The position numbers were made by a program, and so were the translations under genes. Below are positions 1 to 10,500 of a stretch of 64,000 nt of DNA, one piece after another. Positions within the stretch are counted from its first letter, which is position 1. Each line of letters opens with the position of its first letter. The notes beneath the pieces are model-generated. The model was not told the DNA's origin, did not search any database, and saw nothing but the letters and a program-made list of their open reading frames with translations. The DNA is from Caenorhabditis elegans (Eukaryota; Nematoda; Chromadorea; Rhabditida; Rhabditidae): contig NC_003281.10 of the NCBI RefSeq assembly GCF_000002985.6, positions 2,170,001-2,234,000 on the forward strand, written 5' to 3'.

Positions 1-284
1 TTTTTGGATTTCCGAGCGATTTTCCGGATCCTGGAATTTTAAGCAATTGAGTGGCACATTTTCGAGGAATGGAAGGATTTTCGCGTTTTCGGTCCAAAAA
101 TCTTGCCGGAAGATTTTGGGCCATGTTGTGGCGATTTTTTGAGGGAAAAATATCACATTTGAGCCAAATTTCGACTCGAGAGAGCTTCAGGCTTCTGGGA
201 GTCTGAGCCAATATTCTAGCGCAATTTGGAAGAATTTTGCGATTTTTTGGCTCTAAACAATGATTTTTTGCACGATTTCAGCAA

Positions 285-545
285 TTTTTTTGCCGGAAAT
301 TGCCGGAATTAAAAATTTCCGGCTAACCGGCACATTGCCGGAATTGAAAATTTCCGGCAAATCGGCAAATTGCCGGAATTGAAACTTTCCGACAAATCGG
401 CAAATTGAGGGAATTGATAATTTCCGGAAATCGGCAAATTGCCGGAATTGAAATTTTCTGGCAAATTGCCGGAATTGAAAATTTCCGGCAAATCGGCAAA
501 TTGCCAGAATTGGAAATTTCCGGCAAATCGGCAAATTGACAATTT
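285..545. repeat. GGCAAATTGCCGG palindromic repeat cluster
   Basis: About six imperfect tandem copies of a ~40-bp unit built on GGCAAATTGCCGGAATTG and AATTTCCGGCAAATCGG. The motif is self-complementary (CCGGCAATTTGCCGG-like). Related patches occur at 1340-1500, 5810-5870, 6165-6200 and 58115-58210, so this is a dispersed nematode repeat rather than a local array. Open frames across it are simply repeats read through and encode nothing recognisable. Confidence 0.8.
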
Positions 546-1930
546 TGCCACCCACCCCTGCTTAGAATCAACTCTGAAGCCTAAATTATCTGCTATGCGA
601 TCATTTGGAAGGATGCTCGCCGAGCTCCACAGCTCACCCGAACTGCTGCAACAAACAACACATTCCGTTCGAAAGTTGTTGTTTATCACAAATAACTTTG
701 AGTATACATATCAGTTGTTATCATCAGCGTGTCTTCTTCAAACTACTGATAATATATCCCTTTTCTTCTTCTTCATTTTTTCTCTTTTTTCCGAAGATGT
801 TCTTCTAACTATGTAACATTGAGAGAAAAAACCCGAGAAAAAAGAGATGATAGAATCAATCAGTGGTGCTCCGTGAGCCCATACAGAATTGATGAGGAAA
901 ATCTTGCAAAGTCTTGAGGCTTTCTAGATCCTATCTGATTTACGGAAAAGTCAGCTTTCACCTCCTCGTGGGCTCTTCAAGTTTCCCTGAGAACCGCATG
1001 TTATCAGCGTGTTAGAGGACAAAGGAAGGACAAGTTTGATAAGCAAATTTGGGCCTGAAAGTCCAGGTTACCGGTGACGTCATTCTGCTCGGAAGGAGCT
1101 GAAGAGCTCTGAAATTTGGTTGAAGGTTCTTCTGAGCAACACCTGCGCCGATTCCAGGAAAACTCGATTTTCGAGTTGAAAATTTCCCAATTTTGCCACA
1201 AGAAATGCACAAGTGCAGTAGAAATTCGAATTTCGAGTTTCCGAATGTCGAAAATTCTGAAAATGCTGAAAACTGGATTAGATTCGACCAAATTTTCAGC
1301 CTAACAAGATCTGAATTCAGGGGTGTGCGACAAACGATTTTTTTCGTCAAATCGGCACATTGCCGGAATTGGAATTTTCGGCAATTTGCTGGAATTGAAC
1401 ATATCCGACAAATCAACAATTTGTCGAGATTGAAAATTTCCGGCAAACCGGCTATTTGCCAAAAATGGAAATTTTCGGCAAATCGGGAAGCCAGCAATTT
1501 GCCAAAAATGAGAATAAGCTCATTAGGTAGATCCAAGTGTCGAGCTTAAAATGCTGAAAAATGCATAAAGAGTGTTTTTGCACTTGAATTTGGGCATTTT
1601 TGAGTTTTTCTAGCTCAAACTTTCGAGTTTTTAGCTTAAAAAGCTATGAATCTAGTTCAAGCTAAGCGTGCACCGAAAATCTCTTATAACAGCTGAAATC
1701 TGTCTGAAAATTCCAGGGAAACTCGATTTTCAAGCTGAAATTTGAATTTCGATGTCGAGCTGAAAATGCTGAAAATGCTGAAAATTGCATAAAGAGTGTT
1801 TTTTGTTTTTGCACTCGAATTTCGAGTTTTTAGCCTTAAAAAGCTATGAATTTTGAAATTTTTTTGTGATTCTCTGTGTGGATCCCCGCCGCCCGCCTGT
1901 TGATGGTTGCTGGTTGAGGGGTGTTATATA

Positions 1931-1932
1931 TA

Positions 1933-1989
<57 letters not shown>
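1931..1989. repeat. (CA)n microsatellite
   Basis: Nearly pure CA dinucleotide tract of about 58 bp with a single interruption near 1950. It lies directly upstream of the candidate promoter block of the miRNA cluster. Confidence 0.95.
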
Positions 1990-1991
<2 letters not shown>

Positions 1992-2450
1992 TGTGCTCCT
2001 CGGTTAGCACAGAGGAATTGTGTTGGTTGAGGTGGTGGTTATAACCAACATGTCTCTGTACGATGGCGGTGCCGGCCGCGGGGTACATGTGCGTGTGTGT
2101 GAGAGAGTACGAGAGAAGACAGACGATTTGAGAGAGCGAAGTTGGAAAAAATCGACCTTCTCTCGTTGTCTGCGTGCTCTCTGCCTGTATGTGTTGCGTT
2201 ATTGAGCGGCGGGAAAAAACGCGCTCACACAGTAAAAAACGGTCTGCGTCTCTGCACAAATTTTGACCGACCCGCTGTGCGCGGACGCCAGAAAGGCGGG
2301 AATTTTGGAAGGCGGAGCGTAAGATGGCTGGCCTGGCAGGCAGTCAGTCAGTCTCTCTCCACTCACATTCAGTCAGTCAGTGACCATCACCAGGTTGTGT
2401 GTGAGCCCCTTCCATTATTCTTCTGAACCCCCCTCCCAACGCGGGAAGAC
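1990..2450 (+). promoter_or_regulatory. Candidate promoter region of the mir-229/64/65/66 cluster
   Basis: This 460-bp block is richer in G and C than the surrounding intron, contains GAGAGAG/TCTCTC-type runs (about 2098-2165 and 2345-2360) and many CG dinucleotides, and ends at the first miRNA hairpin. There is no exon-like open frame with splice signals. Position and composition suggest an intragenic promoter or enhancer for the miRNA cluster, independent of the gcn-1 promoter. This is an inference; no defined core promoter element was seen. Confidence 0.4.
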
Positions 2451-2452
2451 TC

Positions 2453-2566
2453 GCCGGCAATGACACTGGTTATCTTTTCCATCGTGGAATGCCCCCCATT
2501 GATTTTTTCCCCTTTTCGGGGGGAAAAAATTGGAAACGAGAAAGGTATCGGGTGTCATAGCCGGCG
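2453..2566 (+). ncRNA. mir-229: microRNA precursor mir-229
   Basis: The 5' arm carries the mature sequence starting AATGACACTGGTTATC at 2459. The 3' arm at 2532-2566 (ending GGTGTCATAGCCGGC) pairs with it to give a long imperfect stem closed by GCCGGC/GCCGGC, with a pyrimidine/purine-rich terminal section (CCCCTTTTC/GGGGGGAAAA). The mature sequence is remembered C. elegans miR-229, a member of the mir-64 family with seed ATGACAC. It is the first of four hairpins in the same orientation and would act after Dicer processing as an Argonaute-bound post-transcriptional repressor. Confidence 0.93.
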
Positions 2567-2853
2567 TGATCATCTTCCTCAAGTATTCCTCTGCTGATTT
2601 CGATATTCGGAGGAGCTCGGAGGCTGTTCAGCTGTAAAATTGGTTGATTAAGCTCAAAAATCGGCGTTAACGCGGCTTTCCAACAACTTTTCTGGAGCTC
2701 AGAAAAAAATTATTTTTTCAGCTCAAAAAATCGCTCAAAATCCGATATTTCCTCAAAAATCGACACTTTTTAACCTATTTTTGAGTGAAAAATCCGAACA
2801 ACGCTGATTTTTGAGCCAAATTTTCGGTTTTCCTTGCTCTGAACCTCCTCCCC

Positions 2854-2950
2854 GCTGACCTCGCCGAATATGACACTGAAGCGTTACCGAACCGTTTTCC
2901 CACACCTGGATTCGGTGCAACGATCAGTGGCATGCTCGGCTAGCGCCAGT
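2854..2950 (+). ncRNA. mir-64: microRNA precursor mir-64
   Basis: The mature sequence starts TATGACACTGAAGCGTTACC at 2869 on the 5' arm. The 3' arm (about 2909-2941, with CGGTGCAACGATCAGTGGC) pairs over about 30 positions and the stem is closed by TCGCCGA/CTCGGC. The mature sequence is remembered C. elegans miR-64. It shares the seed ATGACAC with its three neighbours and is near-identical to mir-65 downstream, which points to local tandem duplication. Confidence 0.95.
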
Positions 2951-3000
2951 TAAGTATTATGATCTACTACTACCCCCACTTATTCCAGTGCTCTTGGAGC

Positions 3001-3097
3001 CATGGAGCCTTCGCCGATTATGACACTGAAGCGTAACCGAACACCATATTTTGAGATTCTGCTACGCGCAGTGCCATGCTCGGCGCGTTGGCTCCAT
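3001..3097 (+). ncRNA. mir-65: microRNA precursor mir-65
   Basis: The mature sequence starts TATGACACTGAAGCGTAACC at 3019, differing from mir-64 by one base in the shared part. The 3' arm reads GCTACGCGCAGTGCCATGC at about 3061. The stem is extended by ATGGAGCC/GGCTCCAT at its base (3002-3009 with 3090-3097). Same strand as mir-229 and mir-64, 50 bp after the latter, so one primary transcript is likely. Confidence 0.95.
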
Positions 3098-3116
3098 TAA
3101 AAAACGGCCACAAAAA

Positions 3117-3193
3117 TGCCATACATGACACTGATTAGGGATGTGATGAATGTTAAGATCCCGATCAAATTCCTAACGGTGTCAAACATGGCG
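3117..3193 (+). ncRNA. mir-66: microRNA precursor mir-66
   Basis: The mature sequence starts CATGACACTGATTAGGGATG at 3124. The opposite arm (about 3167-3193, CCTAACGGTGTCAAACATGGC) pairs with it, closed by GCCAT/ATGGC. Last member of the four-hairpin cluster, 20 bp after mir-65. A 3' part outside the seed that differs from miR-64/65 means shared seed targets but different supplementary pairing. An antisense open frame covering it is a shadow. Confidence 0.95.
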
Positions 3194-3462
3194 TATGTGG
3201 TTGTAGTTGGTGAGCTTTTTTGACTTTGATTTGCTTCAAAAAACCGAGAAAAGCCGCTTTTTATTGGTTTTTTGGCAGTTTTCCGGCGAAAATTGGCCGA
3301 AAAAAAATCAATTTTCAACGAGAAAACGCCGAAAACTACGTTATTCTGCAAGATTTTTTGAAAAAATTGCCAGAATCTCAGCATTTTCACGAATTTTCCT
3401 GGAAAAATTCGTTTAAATTGGATTTTTCTGTCTGAAAATTGCCTGAAAATCGATATTTCCTG

Positions 3463-3612
3463 CAACTGCTCGTATTGATTGCAGTAAAAACGGGTATTTT
3501 TTGCATTTTCAGCATTAATTTGGCTGAAAATGTGAATAAATACCGTATTTCTGCCAACAATTTGACAATAGAGCACATTTGCCACTCGGAGATGCTGAAG
3601 CTGTGCAAAAAT
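3463..3612 (+). repeat. Dispersed ~165-bp hairpin element, copy 1
   Basis: The consensus of the family contains an inverted pair, TTTATTCACATTTTCAG then CTGAAAATGTGAATAAA, around an ~11-base loop, followed by a conserved tail (CCAACAATTTGACAATAGAGC, then ACTCGGAGATGCGGAAGC). This copy is diverged in the first arm (TTTTTTGCATTTTCAG). Fuller copies are at 8093, 10284, 17705, 25708 and 28634, all on the + strand. No terminal inverted repeats or target duplications were visible. Confidence 0.8.
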
Positions 3613-4196
3613 TTCAATTTTGAGCAAAAATGGCTTGAAAAGCTCTAAAATTTCCCTAGAAACGGATGTTTTCAAATTTTGAGCCAGTTTCTACCAGAAA
3701 ACCGCCAAAATTTGTAAAATTCTGTAAAATCCTGAAAATAGCGCTAAAAGTTGCCAAATTTCAGTGGTTTTCAGGGAATTCACAACAATGTTGAAGCGAT
3801 TTAAGGCGAAATTCTAGGAAAAGTGGAAAAATGCAATAATATTGCAATTTTCTAGCGAATTTTCCATTATTTATATGCGAATTTCGATTTTCTCACCAGG
3901 AAAACTGCAATTTTTAGGCATTTTCAAGGAAAAAATCTGAAAATTCCAGAAAATTTGCAGAAAAAACCAGTTTTTTGAAGTAAAAATTGAAGAATGAGAA
4001 TCTTCAGTCTGAAATGTAGCGAATTTTGATTTAAAAAAATGCGAAATTTCAGATTTTGACGTGGAAATTGAACAAAAACTCGGATAATTCGCTAGAAAAT
4101 CGATTTTTTTTAATCGGAAATTGTGATATTTTTACATTTTTGGCTTAAAAATTGTCGAAAAAGATGCGTTTTCTGAGTTTTTCCCCAATTTGCACC

Positions 4197-4252
4197 TAAA
4201 AATTGCAATTTTCTTGCAGAAGAGCTCGTCGGAAGTAACTGGCTCCGCGTGC
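4197..4252 (+). repeat. Partial duplicate of gcn-1 acceptor and exon start
   Basis: A copy of 4555-4610: the polypyrimidine acceptor TTTTCTTGCAG followed by about 33 bases of the exon beginning at 4578 (GAAGAGCTCGTCGG...), with three substitutions. The similarity stops after CTCCGCGT and the frame is not maintained, so it is a decoy 3' splice site rather than an alternative exon. Confidence 0.85.
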
Positions 4253-4577
4253 CAAATTTGTCTAATTTTTAGCTTAAAAATGGCAATTTTCAGCAGTTTT
4301 CCCTGGAAAATATCGAAAAAACTGAATTTTTCACCAGGAAAACTGCAATTTGTCGAATTTTTAAGCAAAAAATCTGGAAATTCTGCAATTTTTAACGTTA
4401 TAGTTACCGAAAAATTGAAAAAAAAATCAGCTAGAATTTGCTATTTTTAATTTTTTCGAGCATAAATCGCAAAAATCCCCGATTTTTGTGATTTTTCCAC
4501 CTAAAAATTGCAGTTTTTATGTATTTTTAAGCAAAGATTCACAATTTTTCCACTTAAAAACCCCAATTTTCTTGCAG

Positions 4578-7500
4578 AAGAGCTCGTCGGAAGCAATTGG
4601 CTCCGCGTAATTGGAGCCCATCACCGTATTCCTGGATGGAACGATGAGTTCTTGGATTCAGCTTTGAAACGAATGTTCTCGTTGCTCAATGAAAGAGCAT
4701 TCGTAATTGATTCAGGAGATGATGATGATGATGAGCCCGTGATATTTGACGATGAAATTGTTGGAGCCAACCATTTGACACTTTTATATCCAATGATTCG
4801 AATTATTTTGAAAAATTCGCAGAGATTTTCGGATAATTCCCGTCAGGACGCCCTTCAACTCCTTCAATCGGCAATTCATAAGAAGTTTTTGAGAGATCGG
4901 GATGTGCTCAACTTGCCGATGGAGCATTATGCTTCAATGCTTTTTGAGCATTTTTCACTGGATTCTGGTAAGGAAAATTGCAGATTTCAGGTGGAAATTG
5001 CAGATTTTACACTGAAAAATGGCTGAAAATGAACTTTTTGCCCGGAAAAATATATAGAAATTGCATTTTCTAACAGATTTTGCCCCTATACCGAAATTTT
5101 ACACTAGAAAATCGCCATTTTTGAATTTTCAGCTAATGAAAATGTGCAAAAACAAAAATTTTGGCTGAAAAAAGTCCAAAAATGACAGTTTTTAACAAAA
5201 AAAATGGTCTAAAACAACAATTGCAGCTGAAAATTTACCTTTTTCAGGGAAAAATGCAGATTTCTGCAGGAAAAATGGCTGAAAATGACTATTTCTGATG
5301 AATTTTGGCTTAAAATTGAGCCTTTTACGCTTGAAAATCTACGAAAATTAGCATCAGATTTAAGCTATGAATTCTGACAGGAAAATTGTCACATTTTGGC
5401 TTTAGATTGACATTTTAGGCTGAAAAATGGCCGAAAATGAGATTTTTGCCTGGAAAATTATAAAGAAATTGCATTTTCTAACAGATTTTGCCCCTAAATT
5501 GAATTTTTACACTAGGAAAACCGCCATTTTTTGCATTTTTCGCTAACAAAAAAGCGGAAAGCCAAGAATTTTGACTCAAAAAAGTCTAGAAATGAACTTT
5601 TTCTCCAAAATTGAGCTGCTCGTCAATTAAAAAAAAACAGATTTGGCTTAAATCTGAAATTTTACACTGGAAAACGGCCATTTTTTGTTTTTTTCCAATA
5701 ATTTCTACAATTTTCCATGCTTTTTGAGCATTTTTCAGTGGATTCTGGTAGGGAAATACTACAAATTTCAGCTTAAAATTGAAATTTTACTCTGGAAAAT
5801 CGCCATTTTCCGACAATTTGCCGGAAATTTTCAATTCCGGTTTGCCGATTTGCCGAAAATGTTTAGAGGAAACACTTAAAACTGTGTCTTTTTGAATTTT
5901 TTTCCCGTTTTTTCTACCTATTTTCATAGAATTCGCTCATTTTTCAAAATAGATGTAAGAATATTCATAGGATGCGTACAATTTTGCCATTTGAAACTGA
6001 AATTCTGAAATTTCCAAAAAAAGTAAGTGCAAAACCTCGATTTGCCGTTTTTCCGGCAAACCGTTTGAAAAGTGAGCGAATTCTATGAAAATATCTAGAA
6101 AAAACGGAAAAAATTCAAAAATACACAATTTTTAGTGTTTCCGACTTGTATAAGTTCCTCTAAACATTTCCGGCAAATCGGCAAATTGCCGGAAAATGGC
6201 GATTTTCCAGAGTAAAATTTCAATTTTAAGCTGAAATTTGTACTATTTCCCAACCAGAATCCACTGAAAAATGCTCAAAAAGCATAGAAAATTGTAGAAA
6301 TTATTGAAGAAAAAGCAGAAAATGGTCATTTTTCAGTGTAAAAAGACACAATTTTTAGTGTTTCCGACTTATAAAAAGTTCCTCTAAACATTTTCGACAA
6401 ATCGGCAAACCGGCAAATCAGCCCATTTCTGGAAAAAAATCATTTTAAGTCGAAAATTCGCTCCAAATGTATTTTCTTATAATCTTCAGTGAAAAAAAGC
6501 GTTCTAAAACTCGATTTTTTCCCCAACATTTTTGAATTTCCTGCCGAAAAATCCCTAAAAATCGTGAAAACTTATAATTTTTCAGGAAAAGATCAGATTT
6601 TTCCAAAATTTTTGAATTTTCCAGGTGCAACGAACGCTTTCAAAGCGACCCAACAACTATTCCGCCTTGCAAATGATACAAATGATATCGGAGATCGAGT
6701 AATTGGAATGGTTCGAGAAATTCTTGCATACGTTGGAAATGAGCAACCATCTGTGCGTGGAGCCGCACTCGAAATCCTCGGAGCTCCACATTTGCTCATG
6801 AGAATTGTCGTTGAACTCGGCATTGAGCAGTCGATTTCTAAAGAGATTCTTGTGAGAATTCATGTGGCACGACATGATCCAATTGAAGCTGTTTCTGAGA
6901 TTGCTGAACGTCTTTGGATTGAGAATCATTTACAAGTTAAACAAGTCATCGGAGCGATGCTTGTTGGTACGGACTTTTATGTGAAAATTTGGAGAAATTT
7001 CACTTGAAATTCGTTAAAAATTGGCTTTTCCCGGTTGAAAATCGTGAAAATTCGGTGAAAATTGCGTTTTTTCGGCTAAAAACGCTGAAAAATCTGAAAA
7101 ATTTGAGAATTTTTCTCTGAAATTAGTCCAAAAATGTATTTAAAATTGAGATTTTCCAATTAAAAGCTCCTAAAATCGTTGAAAACTGACATTTTTCGGT
7201 GAAAAACACTGAGAATTTGTTGATTTTCACTCAAAAATGTTAAAAGCTCTAGGAAAATCGTGAAAATTTAAAGATTTTCGCTTGAAATTCGTTAAAAACT
7301 GGCATTTTTGGTTAAAAACTCTGGAAATTTTTCGAGAATTGCGAAAATTGCCTTTTTACGCTAAAAATGCTGAAAAATGTGAAAAATTAGATGAATTTCA
7401 CTTGAAAATCGTTGAAAATTGACAGTTTTAACGAAAAACACCTTTGAACATTGCTAAATTTTGAGAAAAGTTGATGATTTTCACCTGAAAATTGGTGAAA

Positions 7501-10500
7501 ATTGCCATTTTTACGATTAAAAACACTGAAAATTGTGAAAACTCGGTGATTTTCACTCAAAAAATGGCATTTTTCGGTTGAATGAATCTCTGCAAAATCG
7601 GAAAAAAAACCATTTTTCCTTTTTTCGCCTGAAAGCGCTGAAAATGTGAAAATTTGATTATTTTCACTTGAAAATCGTCGAAAACTGTCATTTTTTGGTT
7701 AAAAACCTGAAAATTTGCGATTTCACTGGTTTTCAGCTGAAAATTGTAAAAAATCGCCATTTTTTTCGGTTGAAAACGCTGAAAAATGTGAAAAACTCTG
7801 AAAAACGCAATTTCCAACGATTTTCAACAGAAAAATTCCAAAAAAAGCTCAAATTCGCCCCAATTTTCTCCGAATATTTTGCAGACGAATGTGTCTCCCT
7901 AAAACCTGAAAATCGTAAAAATATGCATTTTTCGGTTAAAAACTCTGAAAAATCTGTAAATTGTGAAATCCTGATGATTTTCACTTTTTCGGTCCAAAAA
8001 TGCGGCATTTTCAATTTTTATCGTTTATTATCCGTTTTCTTGAAATTTCCAACTTTGAATGATTGAAAATGTTTACCTTTTTGAAGATTTTCGGTGACTC
8101 ATGTGCCTCTACTCATATTGATTGCAGTAAAAACTCTATTTATTCACATTTTCAGTCATAAATTGGCTGAAAATGTGAATAAATACCGTATTTCTGCCAA
8201 CAATTTGACAATAGAGCACATTTGTCACTCGGAGATGCGGAAGCTATGCCCAAATTTTCAATTTTTCCTGAAAATTTCCTACAATTTTGAAATATTTCAA
8301 GCTTGGAACCCGATTTTTGAGCGAAAAAAAATCTGAAAATTTGATTTTTCAGTCAAAAATTTGCAATTTTTACTCGGGGAAACGGAATTTCCAACGATTT
8401 TCAACAGAAAAATTCCAAAAAAATCCCTAAATTACACCAATTTTGCAGACGAATGTGTCTCCCCATCCCCGTTGGTCCGTCAATCAGCCGCCCACGCAAT
8501 GGTCACATTCATCGAAGAACATCCCAACGAAATGCCTGCAATTCTCACGAAATTCGATGAAACCTACAAGGATTTGGTGCTCATTCGTGAGCCAATCTAT
8601 GATGATGTCGGACGTCTTCAACGTGAAGCAATCGATGAAAGTGATCGAAGATCAGGAATCGGACAAACTTTGGTGCTCCTCGCAGGGCTCTGCCGACAGG
8701 AAGAAGCCGAGCAGTTGATTCGTATTGTTGCTCCAGATGGGCTCTCGGATCGGGCTCAAGAATGCCGGAATGAGCTCAGAAATGCGGCTGTTGAAACGAT
8801 TCGGAGGCATGGAGCAGCTTGTATGCTCAGGCTTTTGCCACTTTTGGAGAAGCTTTCTGATGAGACACCGGCTCAAGATGATAATAGGCGGCAGGGGCTT
8901 GTGGTTCTGCTGGGAACACTTGCACAATATATTGATAGTACTGAGAAGGTTAAGGGAATTGTTGCACGGCTTGTTGAAGCACTTGGAACGCCTAGTCAAA
9001 CTGTGCAGGTTTGTTGCGGAAAATTGGAATTTTTACGAAAAAATTTGAAAAAATTGGGCAAAATTGAAAGAAATTGGAATTTTTGAGTGAAAATTTTGAA
9101 ATTTTAGTAGAAATTCGGGTAAAAATTGGATGAAATTGAGTTTTTGGGTGAAAAATCGAAAAAAAAAAACCGAACTTTTTGGAATTTTGAATGAAAAAAC
9201 GTAAAAAATCGAAAAAAAAAGTGGCAGTTTTGGTTGAAAAATCGGAAAAAATGCGATCTGCGGTGAAAAATTTGAAAAATTTGGGAAAAATTGAAGAAAC
9301 TTGACATTGTGTGCTAAAATTCAAGAATAAACATGAAAATTTTGGAATTTCTAGTGAAAATTTGGAAAAAAGGAAGAAAATTGGAATTTTGCGTGAAAAT
9401 TCGGAAGAAATTGAAGTTTTGGATGAAAATTTTGGAATTTTGTAGGAAATTCGGAAAAAAGTGGAATAAAGTTGGAATTTTGGGTGAAAAATTGGAAAAA
9501 ATGCAATTTGCGGTGAAAATTTTGAGAATAATCTGGAAAAATTGGAGGAAATTGAGCATTTTAAGCTAAAATTCAAGAAAAAGTATGAAAATTTTTGGAT
9601 TTTAGAAGAAATTCGAGTAAAAATAATGAAAATATAAGTTTTGAGCTTAAATTCAAGAAAAACCCGAAATCTTGTATTTTTGAATGCAAAAACGTAAAAA
9701 AAAAGGAAAATATAGGAATTCTGGTTGAAAATTTGGGTAAAAATGGAAGAAAATTGAGATTTTGAGAGAACATTCGGAAAAATGAAGAAAATCAGAATTT
9801 TGGGTGAAAATTCAATAAAAAAGGGAAATTTTGGAATTTTGAGGGAAAAATCGAGAAAAATGGAAGAAATTTAAATTTTTATGCGAAAATTAGGTAAGAA
9901 TAGAAGAAAATTATAGTTTTAGGTGTAATTTCTAGTAAAATTGGGGAAGCATTGGAATTTTGAATGAAACATGTAATTTGCACAGATTTTCAGTTAAAAA
10001 TTCGGGTTCTCCATCACTTTTCACATTTGTAACCGATTTTTCAGCTAATTCAGACCAAATTTCGTAAAATTCGGTGCCAAGTACGCAAGACTTAATGTTT
10101 GCGTACTTATGGGGCTGCCGTAACCCTTGAAATTTAAATTTCAAGCTAGAAACCCAGAAAAAGGTGTTATAGAGGTAAAAATCCAGAGGAAATTCGATTT
10201 TCATAATGGAAATTTCTGAAAATTGCTAGAAAATTGAAGAAAAAAACCGTAATATTTATTTTTCGGTTTCAAAATCGATATTTCAGTGACTTATATGTCT
10301 CTACTCGTATTGATTGCATAAAAACTGTATTTATTCACATTTTCAGCCTTAAATTGACTGAAAATGTGAATAAATACCGTATTTCTGCCAACAATTTGAC
10401 AATAGAGCACATTTGTCACTCGGAGATGCGGAAGCTATGCCCAAATTTCCAACTTTTCCCCCGGAAAAAATATTTTACAGTACGAAATTCGAATTTTCCG

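Larger units (their letters stand above)
1..2452 (+). other. Non-coding 5' part of window, probably gcn-1 intron
   Basis: I recognise no exon here. The first gcn-1 exon in the window starts at 4578 in mid-codon, and about 900 residues of the family's N-terminal part are missing, so this stretch is most likely the inside of a long gcn-1 intron. It holds AT-rich intron-like DNA, two patches of a GGCAAATTGCCGGAATTG repeat (about 285-545 and 1340-1500), a CA microsatellite at 1931-1989 and a less AT-rich block at 1990-2450 just before the miRNA cluster. The block at 550-850 is also compositionally unlike typical intron filler, but I cannot assign it. Confidence 0.6.
3194..4577 (+). other. gcn-1 intron between mir-66 and first in-window exon
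   Basis: AT-rich intron with no recognisable exon. It contains one copy of the dispersed hairpin element (3463-3612) and, at 4197-4252, a truncated copy of the following acceptor plus the first ~33 exon bases. The true acceptor is TTTTCTTGCAG ending at 4577. Confidence 0.65.

Noticed and set aside
550..850. Open frame reading LSAMRSFGRMLAELHSSPELL as a possible gcn-1 exon
   Set aside because: No acceptor/donor pair with the right phase (exon 4578 needs one preceding base of a codon), and no resemblance to GCN1 that I can recognise.
3097..3675. Minus-strand open frame of 192 codons with a hydrophobic end over mir-66
   Set aside because: It is antisense to a recognised miRNA hairpin and a dispersed repeat, low-complexity (F/K/N-rich), and has no splice or start context.
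4508..4577. Using the ATG at 4508 as start of gcn-1
   Set aside because: The 23 residues before AEELVGSNW are intron-coded and end in a strong TTTTCTTGCAG acceptor; GCN1 has about 900 more residues upstream.
8992..9773. Long antisense frames rich in F, S, N, K and I
   Set aside because: Produced by a degenerate AAATTGGAATTTTG intron repeat; no introns, family motifs or complex composition.
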